This document shows, in pieces, positions 18,226 to 33,052 of a DNA stretch of 35,765 nt (positions are counted from its first letter, which is position 1; every line of letters begins with the position of its first letter). Position numbers and translations under genes: made by a program. The stretch lies in the NCBI GenBank assembly GCA_019637695.1, contig JAHBVG010000078.1:1-35765 (forward strand), in the 5' to 3' direction. The notes under the pieces were generated by a model, which did not search any database, was not told the origin of the DNA, and worked only from the letters and a program-made list of their open reading frames with translations. The DNA is from Caldilineaceae bacterium (lineage in GTDB: Bacteria > Chloroflexota > Anaerolineae > Caldilineales > Caldilineaceae).

Positions 18226-19278
18226 ATGACTCAGAGTGATATGACTGTGGTGGACTCAACCCAACAATCTGTACCAGGCACGGTCAGCCCGAATGGGCGT
18301 AATCGCCAGCCGTTGCTGACCGTGCGCGATCTGCGGGTCTGGTTCGAGTTACGCCGTTTTGGCTTTGGTCATGCTGGCTATGTGCGCGCCGTGGATGGGG
18401 TAAACTTTGACCTTGCCTACGGTGAAACCATCGCCGTCGTCGGCGAGAGCGGTTGTGGTAAATCCAGCCTGATGAAGACGATCCTGGGCTTGAACCGTCC
18501 TACTCAGGGCGAGGTGATCTTTGAAGATAGACGGCTGAACGATCTCTCTCGCAACGAAATGCAATGGTATCGCTCGCAGGTGGGCTATGTCCAGCAAGAT
18601 CCCTACGGGGCGCTTCCCCCTTTTATGAGCGTCGAACGCATCTTAAATGAACCGTTGATCATCAGCGGGATCAAAAACGCCGGGGAACGGGAACAGCGCA
18701 TTCGTCGCGTTTTGGAAGAAGTCAAAATGAGCCCGGTGGACGACTTCCTGCCTAAGTTCCCCCACATGCTCAGTGGCGGACAACAGCAGCGCATTGTCAT
18801 CGCGCGGGCCATGATCATGGAACCTAAGTTGCTGGTGGCCGACGAGCCGGTTTCGATGCTCGATGCCTCGGTGCGCGTGGAAATTTTGCGCCTTCTGCGC
18901 GGCTTACAGGCCACCCACAACCTGGCCGTGATCTACATCACCCACGATCTCTCCACCGTCCGCTATTTTTCCGAGCGGATCATGGTCATGTACGCCGGGC
19001 AGGTGGTCGAGCAGGGAAAGGTCGACGATCTGCTGCGTTCGCCCAAACACCCCTATACCCAGGCGCTGATCGAGGCCACTTCGGATCCCGATGCGGCCAA
19101 CGCGGCTGTTTTCCGCGATGTGCCGCCGGGTGAACCCCCCAGCCTGGTCAATCCACCCGCTGGCTGCCGTTTTCATCCGCGCTGCCCTCATTTTATGGCC
19201 GATCTGTGTGACGCAGAAGTGCCCCCCGACTTTGAGGTTCAGCCCGGACATCTGGCCGCGTGTTGGCTCTATCGATGA
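18226..19278 (+). CDS. ABC transporter ATPase, DppF/OppF type
   Basis: The partner ATPase, 350 residues. Walker A GESGCGKS (73-80), Q124, signature LSGGQ (182-186), Walker B LLVADEP (202-208) and H240 are intact, so both sites of the heterodimer look competent. A 30-residue N-terminal tail rich in Ser/Thr/Gln precedes the domain. The C-terminal extension repeats the cysteine pattern of the first ATPase (C314, C320, C328, C346). GGGGAGACGG before the ATG is the ribosome-binding site. Its stop overlaps the start of a small membrane-protein gene (ATGA at 19275). Confidence 0.95.
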   Translation: MTQSDMTVVDSTQQSVPGTVSPNGRNRQPLLTVRDLRVWFELRRFGFGHAGYVRAVDGVNFDLAYGETIAVVGESGCGKSSLMKTILGLNRPTQGEVIFEDRRLNDLSRNEMQWYRSQVGYVQQDPYGALPPFMSVERILNEPLIISGIKNAGEREQRIRRVLEEVKMSPVDDFLPKFPHMLSGGQQQRIVIARAMIMEPKLLVADEPVSMLDASVRVEILRLLRGLQATHNLAVIYITHDLSTVRYFSERIMVMYAGQVVEQGKVDDLLRSPKHPYTQALIEATSDPDAANAAVFRDVPPGEPPSLVNPPAGCRFHPRCPHFMADLCDAEVPPDFEVQPGHLAACWLYR

Positions 19279-19475
19279 GACTCCTCGGTCCTGTCGGTCT
19301 CATGCTGATCGGCTTCGTATTCCTGGCTATCGGGTTCGCTCTCCCCTTCCTGATGGTGATCCAACTTGTGGAGCCGGGCTTTCTGCTCGTCTTTCTTTCC
19401 TATATGGCGTCAGTCGGCGGGCTGATCATGGGCGTGATCGGCAGCGCGCTCTTTGTGCGCGAACGGCAGGAATGA
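19275..19475 (+). CDS. Small two-helix membrane protein, unknown
   Basis: 66 residues from the ATG at 19275, which overlaps the ATPase stop by four bases. It is almost wholly hydrophobic, with two likely membrane helices (about 3-29 and 32-57) and a short charged tail (VRERQE). A GTG five codons upstream is an alternative start, but the ATGA overlap favours 19275. I recognise no family. Its coupling to the importer genes and to the membrane protein that follows suggests an accessory or co-expressed role. Confidence 0.7.
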   Translation: MRLLGPVGLMLIGFVFLAIGFALPFLMVIQLVEPGFLLVFLSYMASVGGLIMGVIGSALFVRERQE

Positions 19476-19476
19476 G

Positions 19477-20214
19477 ATGAGACCGACAGCTCCGCCAGAG
19501 CGTTCCCCCCAACGCAGCCTGGCCTTCCTCCTCTACACCGTGGGCATGATAGCGCTGTTGGCGCTGGGCGCGGTGGCAATCTGGGGAGATCTAGAGGCGT
19601 CACTCTTCGACGTGTCGATTCGGCCAGAGCGATCTCTACGCTCGCTGAGATGCCCTGTGCTGATCACACGTCAAGAGACCGGGCAGATCTCGGCCAGCTT
19701 CGAGAACACAGGCCAGCGGCCAGTCAATCGGGCCATCCGCGCCCATATCAGCGAAGGATTTGTTACCCTCTACCGCGAAGAGAATGTCCAACTCCCCTTG
19801 CAGCCGGGCGAACGCCAACGCTGGATCTGGAATGTGACAGCGGCTGATGCAGCCTATGGTTATTTGATCCTGGCCCGCGTCAGCGCGCTACGGCAGGCCC
19901 CCATGCCCTCAGAAGGGGCTGCCTGTGGAATCTTCGTGATCAATTTTCCCTGGGTTAAAGGTTCACTGCTGGTGACGATATGGCTACTGGGGGGGCTGGC
20001 GGCGGTTGTCGGTGGCGGATGGCTTTGGTGGAGGCAAGGGCTATTGGCTACTCCCTGGCGAGGTTCAACGCTTACCCTTATCGCCATGACGGTGGTAGTG
20101 ATGGCTATCCTGATTGTTGGGCTGTCGGGGTTATGGGTAGTAGGAGTTCTGTTGCTGGCACTCTTCGTTCTCCTCTTTATCAGCGCGCTTGTCCAACACA
20201 CCCTGGGCAGTTGA
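19477..20214 (+). CDS. Membrane protein with exocytoplasmic domain, unknown
   Basis: 245 residues from the ATG at 19477, one base after the previous stop. Layout: short basic N-terminus, one membrane helix (about 18-37), about 115 residues outside the membrane (40-155; includes SIRPERSLRSLRCPVLI and SFENTGQRPVNRAIRAHI, which resemble a beta-sandwich with a 'tissue-like' CARDB/NEW3 flavour), then three further helices (about 165-185, 198-217, 219-240). Two cysteines (about C59 and C149) might pair outside. No catalytic motif is seen. A role with the upstream importer is a guess from gene order. Confidence 0.75.
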   Translation: MRPTAPPERSPQRSLAFLLYTVGMIALLALGAVAIWGDLEASLFDVSIRPERSLRSLRCPVLITRQETGQISASFENTGQRPVNRAIRAHISEGFVTLYREENVQLPLQPGERQRWIWNVTAADAAYGYLILARVSALRQAPMPSEGAACGIFVINFPWVKGSLLVTIWLLGGLAAVVGGGWLWWRQGLLATPWRGSTLTLIAMTVVVMAILIVGLSGLWVVGVLLLALFVLLFISALVQHTLGS

Positions 20215-20216
20215 CC

Positions 20217-20921
20217 ATGTTGTATACCCTTCCCGTTGACGCCGAAGAACTCCACACGCTCCACCAACGATTTGGTCTCGTCGCCTATGCCCACTATCCT
20301 CTGGCAGTGGATACGCCCTTTTTAGACGGCAACCATCAACGATTGACCTCAGATGGGCGACGGGCTGAGATCTGCTATGTGATGCACCGGGGCGATCCAC
20401 ACGCAGGGGTGTTGCTTCACCGCAAGGCGTTTTACCCGATGGATGCCTATCGGCTCCCCACTGGTGGCATCCATGTGGGGGAAAGTGTCTTGGAGACGCT
20501 GGCACGCGAAATCGAAGAGGAGACCAGTTTTCATCTGGAGATTCCGCCCTCAGCGTCACTCCATCCCTCTCCGCAGGGAAGCGCCGTCCTCTTACAAGCT
20601 TTTTTGGGGACGCTGGCCTACGAGTTTCAGCATCGCTCACAGGGATCTATCCATCGGTTCGCCACCTATCACTTCTTGGTCGCTGCTCCAGCCGATGCGC
20701 TGCCGGTCTCTCTCGATCCGGAAGAGCAGGTTGCCGATTGGCTCTGGCGCTCAGGCGAGGAGATGGGGACCACCGCCGAGCGACTTGAGCGCATCGGCGA
20801 GGTTGATCCAGACTGGGGAGATTGGGGAAAGTTTCGCGCCTTGAGCCATCGCTATGTCGCCCAGGCCCTGCAAAATCTCCAATCGGCTAGCGGAAAGCCG
20901 TGCGATGACGCTCTTGGATAA
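20217..20921 (+). CDS. NUDIX hydrolase
   Basis: A 234-residue NUDIX-fold pyrophosphohydrolase. The box G-x5-E-x7-REUxEExGU is met by residues 83-105: G83, E89, R97, E98, E101, E102, with the late glycine replaced by S104. The glutamates that bind Mg2+ are present, so activity on a nucleoside-diphosphate-linked substrate is likely; which one is unknown. The start at 20217 follows the preceding stop by two bases. The frame is open 79 codons further upstream, but that lies wholly inside the membrane-protein gene and is rejected. The last 35 bases overlap a gene on the other strand. Confidence 0.88.
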   Translation: MLYTLPVDAEELHTLHQRFGLVAYAHYPLAVDTPFLDGNHQRLTSDGRRAEICYVMHRGDPHAGVLLHRKAFYPMDAYRLPTGGIHVGESVLETLAREIEEETSFHLEIPPSASLHPSPQGSAVLLQAFLGTLAYEFQHRSQGSIHRFATYHFLVAAPADALPVSLDPEEQVADWLWRSGEEMGTTAERLERIGEVDPDWGDWGKFRALSHRYVAQALQNLQSASGKPCDDALG

Positions 20922-21585
20922 AGAAGTGTTCGCACACATCCACAATGTCATCGGGGCCGGCCAACCAGCGCCAATCCAACATCATATTCATCTCGGTGTC
21001 GACCACCCCTTCTGTCGTGCGCACCCAACTCATCACATATCCTGTGAGCGCGGCCACATCATTGCCCAGGAGCAGCAGCATCAAATCTGAATCGTTGCTA
21101 TGATAGCTGTTGAGCAACCAGACCCGGCGGACGTCGGGGTGCTGAGGCAGATCCACCAGCGATTGGAAACAGCGACGATCCAGCCCTGGTTCCACGTCAA
21201 TCAGGACGGTCGTGGCGACGGTCTGGCTGTTGGGGCTAACCTCCATCTCCAACTCCAACAGCGCGTCAATGTTGGCGCGACCGCCAAAACTCAACATGGT
21301 GCGCGTCTGGCGCACCCCTTCCACACAGCGGACGACATCGAGCATAAAGGAATTGAACTCGCGCACATCCCGCACAAAGCAGGCAAAGCGTAGATCGGCG
21401 CGCTGGCGCAGCCAGTTCACCCACAGCGGCGCCACTGCATGAGACTGATACTCGCGCAGGTTGTTCAATAGCTGTTCGCGGGCAATCTCATCTTGCCCGC
21501 TGATAATATCGGCATCGACAAACGCCAGCAGCGGCGTTTCCGTCGTTTTTTTAATTTTTGCGACATTACGCGAAAATCGCGTCAT
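20887..21585 (-). CDS. Stand-alone protein with two Lrp/AsnC RAM-like domains, no HTH
   Basis: 232 residues. The C-terminal half reads LPQHPDVRRVWLLNSYHSNDSDLMLLLLGNDVAALTGYV followed by a segment ending TEGVVDTEMNMML, the beta-alpha-beta pattern of the RAM (effector-binding) domain of Lrp/AsnC regulators. A weaker copy of the same pattern appears at about 65-135 (DVREFNSFMLDVVRCVEGVRQTRTML). No helix-turn-helix precedes them. I infer a small-molecule-binding or dimerising protein rather than a DNA-binding regulator. Start: three in-frame candidates TTG, ATG, ATG; the last (21585) is six bases from GAGGAG. The gene converges on and overlaps the NUDIX gene by 35 bases. Confidence 0.75.
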   Translation of the reverse strand: MTRFSRNVAKIKKTTETPLLAFVDADIISGQDEIAREQLLNNLREYQSHAVAPLWVNWLRQRADLRFACFVRDVREFNSFMLDVVRCVEGVRQTRTMLSFGGRANIDALLELEMEVSPNSQTVATTVLIDVEPGLDRRCFQSLVDLPQHPDVRRVWLLNSYHSNDSDLMLLLLGNDVAALTGYVMSWVRTTEGVVDTEMNMMLDWRWLAGPDDIVDVCEHFFIQERHRTAFR

Positions 21586-21697
21586 CATCAACTCCTCTGT
21601 TCTACAAAAGATTCGGGCCTGATTGGGTCAGGCAGGGATATTGAACATTACAACGAGGAAAAAGGCAAACCTGCATCCACAAGCCAGCCGTCGAAAA

Positions 21698-21726
21698 TTG
21701 ACAGCTTTCCCCTTTCTGTCGAGAAT
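21698..21726 (+). promoter_or_regulatory. Candidate promoter of the PEP-utilising-enzyme-like gene
   Basis: TTGACA at 21698-21703, 17-base spacer, GAGAAT at 21721-21726 (four of six). It lies about 75 bases before the TTG start at 21801. The -35 is perfect, the -10 weak. Confidence 0.45.
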
Positions 21727-21800
21727 AACCGATGGTTTTCGGAAGGCAACCAGTTGAACTTTCATGGCTACCCTTTTTCTCAGACGAAGTGAGGTTTTGA

Positions 21801-23420
21801 TTGTACGAGTACACTTGTGATGGCCGCTCTCTTCAACAGCCCCACCATGTTTGGAGTTGCATTCCGCTACAGCCGTTTTCGGAGATTTTGACGCCATTCA
21901 GCTATAGCGTTCTGGCGGAGATCAGCAAACGCGCCTGGTTTCGTTATTACGAACGGATGGGGCTGAAGCTGCCCTTCGCCCCCCGCAAGCTGATGCGCTC
22001 CCATTTTGGCCGCCCTTATTTGGATATCAAGTGGATCTGCCAGCGCGATGTGGAGATGGCTGGGATCGAACCGCTCTTTTTCCGCATTAACGGCGAAACG
22101 GTTTCCATTTGTGACTGGACAAAACCGAACCTGTTGGGCGGCATCCGTAATGGACTCAGTCAGCGCCGCCTGACCGATCAACTTGAAAAACTTACGCAAG
22201 AGATCGACGCGATCACGGCGAGTGCGCGCAGGTGGTATGAAAAAGTAAAAGTAATGCGTTGGAGCCAGGCCGAGATTCTCCAAATTATGGAAGAAATCGA
22301 GCGCTATGGCGCTGAACCGTTGATGGTCTTCTATGCGGCGCGCCACAATTTGGAACGCGCCTACAATCGATTGCTAGGGATGGACGGGAGCAGCAAGCCC
22401 ATTGACCGCATCCAGATGATCAACAATACGCTCTCGGATCTGCAAGGGCTGAGCGAAATCGCGCTCACCGACGAATTGCTGGCGCTGGCGAACATTGCGC
22501 GGCAGCATCCGTCGATCCTCAAGTGGTTGGGCGGCGATCAATTTGAAGATTGGAGCAGCCACTGGGCGGATCATGAGTTCGGTCATCGTCTGCACCGATT
22601 GATGGACAATTACGGGCATCGGGCTGCCGGCGAAGGCGAGATGGCCCATCTGCGCTGGTTCGAGCAGCCCGATTTCCTCTTCAAAGGCATCCTGGCCTGC
22701 GCGGAACACAACGCCAAACAGCCGGCGCGCATTCCTTCGGCGGGGGCGGTTCAGCAATTGCTCGACACGCTGAATCCTCAGCAGCGCAAACCTGCCGAAC
22801 AGACTTTGGCGCAGATCCGTCAGCTTTCGGTACTCCAAAGCCGGGCGATGAACGCCTTTGCTTACATCCTCGCAGGGACGCGCTTCTGGGCCAAAGCCGC
22901 CGGGCACGAAGCCGCCGAGGATCAACGCCTGCTTTCGCCAGAGGATAGCTTCTTTTTTGAGGTGGAAGAGTTGAAGCAGATGATGACCGGCGAGTGGAAT
23001 GTGACCCATACTGCCGAAATTCGGGAAGCTGTGACGAAACGTCGCGCCAGCTACAACGAATGGCAACAGGCCCAACCCGGCGACCTGCTCTTCGACGAAG
23101 CTGAGGCATACCCTACCCACAGTGGGCTGCCGGGTGTGGTGGGTGAAGCGACCGGTCCGCTCCGCCGCCATAAAGGCGTGCAGCCGCTTGTGTGCGATCA
23201 GGCAGTCGTGGGCGCTCGCCAATTTGATAGTGGCTGGGCGCCTTCCCTGCCGGTGGCGGGCGGACTTTTGGCTGCCGCTGGCACGCCGCTGGATCCGATT
23301 GTGGCCGCGGCGCGGATCTGGCACATCCCCACCGTTATCGCGCTGGGACCTCATTACAACCGCCTCGTCGATGGGGCGCAGACTCGCCTTGACGGCGGAC
23401 GCGGCTTTGTCGAACAGTAA
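21801..23420 (+). CDS. PEP-synthase / rifampicin-phosphotransferase-like protein lacking ATP-grasp and catalytic histidine
   Basis: 539 residues related to the central and swivelling parts of PEP-utilising enzymes. The N-terminal part (HVWSCIPLQPFSEILTPFSYSVL, 16-38) and the helical middle (YGHRAAGEGEMAHLRWFEQPD, 271-291) resemble the linker regions of rifampicin phosphotransferase and PEP synthases. The C-terminal 95 residues follow the phosphohistidine-domain pattern (GVVGEATGP, then GG, then HIPTVIALG, then DGAQTRLDGGRGFVE), but where the family has a Ser/Thr-His motif this protein has GGLLAAAGTPLDP (487-499) with no histidine. There is no ATP-binding domain. Full phosphotransfer is therefore unlikely; a scaffold, regulatory or changed activity is possible. 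It starts with TTG, supported by GAGG six bases upstream and a candidate promoter. Confidence 0.8.
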   Translation: MYEYTCDGRSLQQPHHVWSCIPLQPFSEILTPFSYSVLAEISKRAWFRYYERMGLKLPFAPRKLMRSHFGRPYLDIKWICQRDVEMAGIEPLFFRINGETVSICDWTKPNLLGGIRNGLSQRRLTDQLEKLTQEIDAITASARRWYEKVKVMRWSQAEILQIMEEIERYGAEPLMVFYAARHNLERAYNRLLGMDGSSKPIDRIQMINNTLSDLQGLSEIALTDELLALANIARQHPSILKWLGGDQFEDWSSHWADHEFGHRLHRLMDNYGHRAAGEGEMAHLRWFEQPDFLFKGILACAEHNAKQPARIPSAGAVQQLLDTLNPQQRKPAEQTLAQIRQLSVLQSRAMNAFAYILAGTRFWAKAAGHEAAEDQRLLSPEDSFFFEVEELKQMMTGEWNVTHTAEIREAVTKRRASYNEWQQAQPGDLLFDEAEAYPTHSGLPGVVGEATGPLRRHKGVQPLVCDQAVVGARQFDSGWAPSLPVAGGLLAAAGTPLDPIVAAARIWHIPTVIALGPHYNRLVDGAQTRLDGGRGFVEQ

Positions 23421-23460
23421 GATCTCATGTAATGCCGCATAGGCCGGCCACGTTATTCTT

Positions 23461-23537
23461 GTAGGGGCATGGGTGCGGGCAGTGATAAAGCTCGTCGTTG
23501 AACCGACGTACGATTCTGCCCGCACCCATGCCCCTAC
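23461..23537. repeat. GTAGGGGC-family palindromic repeat
   Basis: The outer arms 23461-23481 and 23517-23537 are 21-bp perfect. An inner stem CGTCG/CGACG (23493-23497 with 23504-23508) encloses TTGAAC. Ends GTAGGGGC and GCCCCTAC match the element at 14593-14667 and resemble the one at 1603-1680. It lies between the PEP-enzyme-like gene and cobT; a further small stem, CGTGAT/ATCACG (23554-23571), follows. No cobalamin riboswitch was recognised before cobT. Confidence 0.82.
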
Positions 23538-23657
23538 GATAGCAAAACGCGAACGTGATTGGGGGATCACGGTTCATGTTTCTGCATAAGCGGTAACCCG
23601 ATCCATTCTGCCGATTTCCTTCTGTCCGTCCCCCTCATCCACTCTTTGAGGAACTCC

Positions 23658-24749
23658 ATGACTGCCTCTCTTTCTTCAACGATTGCTGCGATCCGTCCGC
23701 TGGACGAAGCAGCGATGATCGCAGCTCGTCTGCGTCAGGATCAACTTACCAAGCCAACGGGGGCCTTGGGACGGTTGGAAACGCTCAGTATTCAACTGGC
23801 CGGTATCTATGGACGGCTCAACGCGCCCTTAACGCCGCGCGCCGTTATCATCTGCGCCGGGGATCACGGGGTGACCGCCGAAGGGGTCAGCGCGTATCCT
23901 TCGGCGGTCACTGCGCAGATGGTACTCAACTTTTTGGCGGGCGGCGCCGCTGTCAATGTACTGGCGCGGCAGATGAACGCCAGCGTCACTGTACTCGACG
24001 TGGGCGTGGCCGCCGATCTGCCCGACCATCCGAACTTAATCAAGGCCACGGTGCGACGGGGCACAGGCAATCTGGCCGTGGAGCCAGCCATGAGCAGCGC
24101 CGAAGTCGTCGCCGCCATCAAAATCGGCATTGAGGCCGCCAATCGCCAGATCGACCAGGGAGCGCGGCTGCTCATCCCCGGCGAGATGGGGATCGGCAAT
24201 ACCACGCCCAGCGCCGCCATCGCCGCCATCCTCACCGGCGAGGATGTGGAAAGGGTAACCGGGTTGGGGACAGGCATTCACATTGCCGGGTGGCAGCACA
24301 AATGCGCTGTGATCCGCCGCGCCCTCACCCTCCACCGTGTGGACAACACAGACGCTGTCAGCATCCTCAGCGCTGTGGGTGGATTGGAGATCGCCGCCAT
24401 CGCCGGGATTGTGCTGGCTGGGGCAGCCGCACGCGTCCCCGTTCTGCTCGACGGCGTGATTGCGACGGCTGGCGCAGTGATGGCTTCACTCTTAAACAGC
24501 GATTGCAAAGCCTTCATGGTGGCGGGGCACTGCTCACAAGAGCCAGGGCATCGCGCCCTGCTCGATTATTTGGGGTTGATCCCCCTGCTCGATCTCGATT
24601 TGCGACTGGGCGAAGGCACGGGCGCGTTGCTCGCCCTTCCTCTACTCGAGGCGGCCATTGCCACGCTTAACGAAATGGCAACCTTTGCTGAAGCGGCTGT
24701 TTCCGGGCGTGGCGTGGCGCGAGAGAATGAGTCCGCGGTGCAGGAGTAA
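23658..24749 (+). CDS. cobT: Nicotinate-nucleotide--dimethylbenzimidazole phosphoribosyltransferase
   Basis: Moves the phosphoribosyl group of nicotinate mononucleotide to 5,6-dimethylbenzimidazole, making alpha-ribazole phosphate for the lower ligand of cobalamin. 363 residues. KPTGALGRLETL near the N-terminus, CAGDHGVTAEGVSAYP (66-81), GEMGIGNTTPSAA with E176, and LRLGEGTGA with E319 match the positions E174 and E317 known to matter in the Salmonella enzyme. The start at 23658 has GAGGA six bases upstream; a longer open frame from 23559 has no support. No other cobalamin genes are in the window. Confidence 0.96.
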   Translation: MTASLSSTIAAIRPLDEAAMIAARLRQDQLTKPTGALGRLETLSIQLAGIYGRLNAPLTPRAVIICAGDHGVTAEGVSAYPSAVTAQMVLNFLAGGAAVNVLARQMNASVTVLDVGVAADLPDHPNLIKATVRRGTGNLAVEPAMSSAEVVAAIKIGIEAANRQIDQGARLLIPGEMGIGNTTPSAAIAAILTGEDVERVTGLGTGIHIAGWQHKCAVIRRALTLHRVDNTDAVSILSAVGGLEIAAIAGIVLAGAAARVPVLLDGVIATAGAVMASLLNSDCKAFMVAGHCSQEPGHRALLDYLGLIPLLDLDLRLGEGTGALLALPLLEAAIATLNEMATFAEAAVSGRGVARENESAVQE

Positions 24750-24753
24750 CGAG

Positions 24754-24850
24754 TAATGAGTAATGCGTAATGGGTAGGTCTTGTCTCAACCGCCGATGGT
24801 GTAAGTTTAGGCGACGAGAAACTCAACCTACTCGTTACTCATTACTCATT
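24754..24850. repeat. Imperfect inverted repeat of the GAGTAATGAGTAATGCG type
   Basis: Left part 24754-24778 and right part 24827-24850 are reverse complements with a few mismatches, each built from short TAATGAG/TAACGAG direct repeats. It begins right after the cobT stop and lies between cobT and dnaE. It looks like another family of extragenic hairpin. A TATGAT hexamer (24900-24905) downstream may be a dnaE -10, but no -35 fits. Confidence 0.65.
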
Positions 24851-24990
24851 CTCTTCAATTGGAATCCCCAAGCTGTTTTCTCAATGGCCCCCAATATAGT
24901 ATGATAGAGAGACCAGAACCATCTCCGCTGAAACGACTTCTGACAGCGCTCACCCGACCGGGTCTATCATAGAGTAAATGGGATCTTCCA

Positions 24991-31578
<6,588 letters not shown>

Positions 31579-31580
31579 AC

Positions 31581-32105
31581 ATGAACAACGAACATCAAGA
31601 TAAATCGGAAGGCACAGAGACGCGCCCTAAGCCCAAGCGTCGCATCTCCGGCGATCAGGAACCGCTCGACCAATGGGACGAGTTGATCAACAGCCGCATT
31701 GAGGAAGCCATACAGTCGGGCGTGTTTGATAACCTGCCTGGCAAGGGCAAGCCGTTGCGCTTGAACGAGAACCCCAATGAGCCGCCGGATATGCAGATGG
31801 CGCACAAGATCCTCAAAAATAACGATCTGACGCCAGGCTGGATCGCCGACCGCAAGGCAATTTTTGCCGAGATCGAAACGTTCCGCACGGAGATGCAACG
31901 GGAATGGGATCGCGTACAGGCGGGAAAGATGGGGCCGGAGGAATGGAAGCGCACAGTGGACGCCTGGGAAACCCGCCTGGCCGATCTCAACCGGCGCATT
32001 CGCGATCTAAATTTAGCGTTGCCCATCCCCAATATGGAAATCTTGCGTCTGCGCATGGATGATGAACTGGCGCGCATGGGCGCACCCCGCGCCATCACCC
32101 GCTGA
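31581..32105 (+). CDS. DUF1992 protein (DnaJ-C28-like conserved domain)
   Basis: 174 residues. DELINSRIEEAIQSGVFDNLPGKGKPL (34-60) is the hallmark of the DUF1992 family, also found in the DNAJC28 group, followed by MAHKILKNNDLTPGWI and a long charged helical region (84-145) likely to form a coiled coil. There is no J domain here. Function is not established for the family. The start lies two bases after the dnaE stop, with GGAGGAATAAAC supplied by the end of dnaE, so it is very likely cotranscribed with dnaE. Confidence 0.88.
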   Translation: MNNEHQDKSEGTETRPKPKRRISGDQEPLDQWDELINSRIEEAIQSGVFDNLPGKGKPLRLNENPNEPPDMQMAHKILKNNDLTPGWIADRKAIFAEIETFRTEMQREWDRVQAGKMGPEEWKRTVDAWETRLADLNRRIRDLNLALPIPNMEILRLRMDDELARMGAPRAITR

Positions 32106-32115
32106 GGAGGAGCCG

Positions 32116-32940
32116 ATGGGTTTTCGCATTGCCGCTGTGCAGATGAACACACAGGATAATAAAGAGAAAAATCTGCAAAAGGCCGAGGCGTTGATCGACG
32201 AAGCGGTCCGGTTGGGCGCGCAGTTGGTGGCGCTGCCCGAAATGTTCAACATCTTAGGCCCGAACGAGGTTGTGCGCGCTGCGCGTGAACCCATCCCCGG
32301 CCCGACGAGCGCTTTTTTGCAGCGCAAGGCCCAAGAACATGGGATCTACATCCACGGCGGCAGCATCCCCGTGGCGGTGGACGACAGCGACAAATCGTGG
32401 AACACCACGCTGGTCTACGATCCGCAGGGTGAGTTGATTGCCCGCTACAACAAGATCCACCTTTTCGATATTGACGTGACCGGCCACGTGGCGGACAACG
32501 AGTCCTCGCGCTTTGAGGCGGGGCAGGAGATGGTCACCTTCGAGACCGAACACGGTCAGTTCGGGTTGACCATCTGCTACGACATCCGCTTTCCCGAACT
32601 TTACCGGGCGCTGACCCTGGCCGGCGCGCGGGTGATCTTTCAACCTGCGGCTTTCACCCTCTATACCGGCAAGGATCATTGGGAGACGTTGATCCGAGCG
32701 CGTGCCATCGAGAATCAGGTCTACATGGTCTCGCCGGCGCAGTTTGGCAGCCATCCGCCGGGCAAACATTGTTTCGGCAACGCCATGATCGTCGATCCGT
32801 GGGGAACGGTGTTGGCGCGTGCGCCCGAACGTGAGTGCGTCATCTTCGCCGATATCGACTACGCCAGCCAGGACAAGATCCGCCAGGGGCTACCTGCGCT
32901 CCACCATCGACGCCCGGCCCTTTATCAAAGAGATCGATGA
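32116..32940 (+). CDS. Nitrilase-family carbon-nitrogen hydrolase (Nit1/Nit2-like)
   Basis: 274 residues with the catalytic triad E42 (LVALPEMFN), K113 (RYNKIHLFDIDV) and C154 (LTICYDIRFPELYR). These belong to the Nit branch, whose members act as omega-amidases or deaminated-glutathione amidases; KIHLFDIDV and ICYDIRFPELYR are typical of that branch. It is a cytoplasmic enzyme that hydrolyses an amide to an acid and ammonia. I place the start at 32116, right after GAGGAGGAG; the frame is open to 32059 inside the previous gene. It lies 10 bases after the DUF1992 stop, so same operon. It ends before an intrinsic terminator at 33053. Confidence 0.93.
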   Translation: MGFRIAAVQMNTQDNKEKNLQKAEALIDEAVRLGAQLVALPEMFNILGPNEVVRAAREPIPGPTSAFLQRKAQEHGIYIHGGSIPVAVDDSDKSWNTTLVYDPQGELIARYNKIHLFDIDVTGHVADNESSRFEAGQEMVTFETEHGQFGLTICYDIRFPELYRALTLAGARVIFQPAAFTLYTGKDHWETLIRARAIENQVYMVSPAQFGSHPPGKHCFGNAMIVDPWGTVLARAPERECVIFADIDYASQDKIRQGLPALHHRRPALYQRDR

Positions 32941-33052
32941 TGCGACTGCTTTGGGATTAAATCTAGAAATTGTGTCGGCGTTTGTATCTCGTTTCTATAT
33001 CGAGATGCATGACAGCAGCGTTGGCGGCAAATACGCTAAAGACAGGCAGGAC

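Noticed and set aside
19980..20216. 79-codon upstream extension of the NUDIX gene
   Set aside because: It overlaps the membrane-protein gene fully in another frame, and the NUDIX start at 20217 fits the operon spacing.
22374..23570. 398-codon minus-strand open frame opposite the PEP-enzyme-like gene
   Set aside because: No recognisable motifs; it runs into the palindrome at 23461-23537.
23538..23657. Cobalamin riboswitch before cobT
   Set aside because: Only a small CGTGAT/ATCACG stem is seen; no B12-box-like conserved sequence was recognised.
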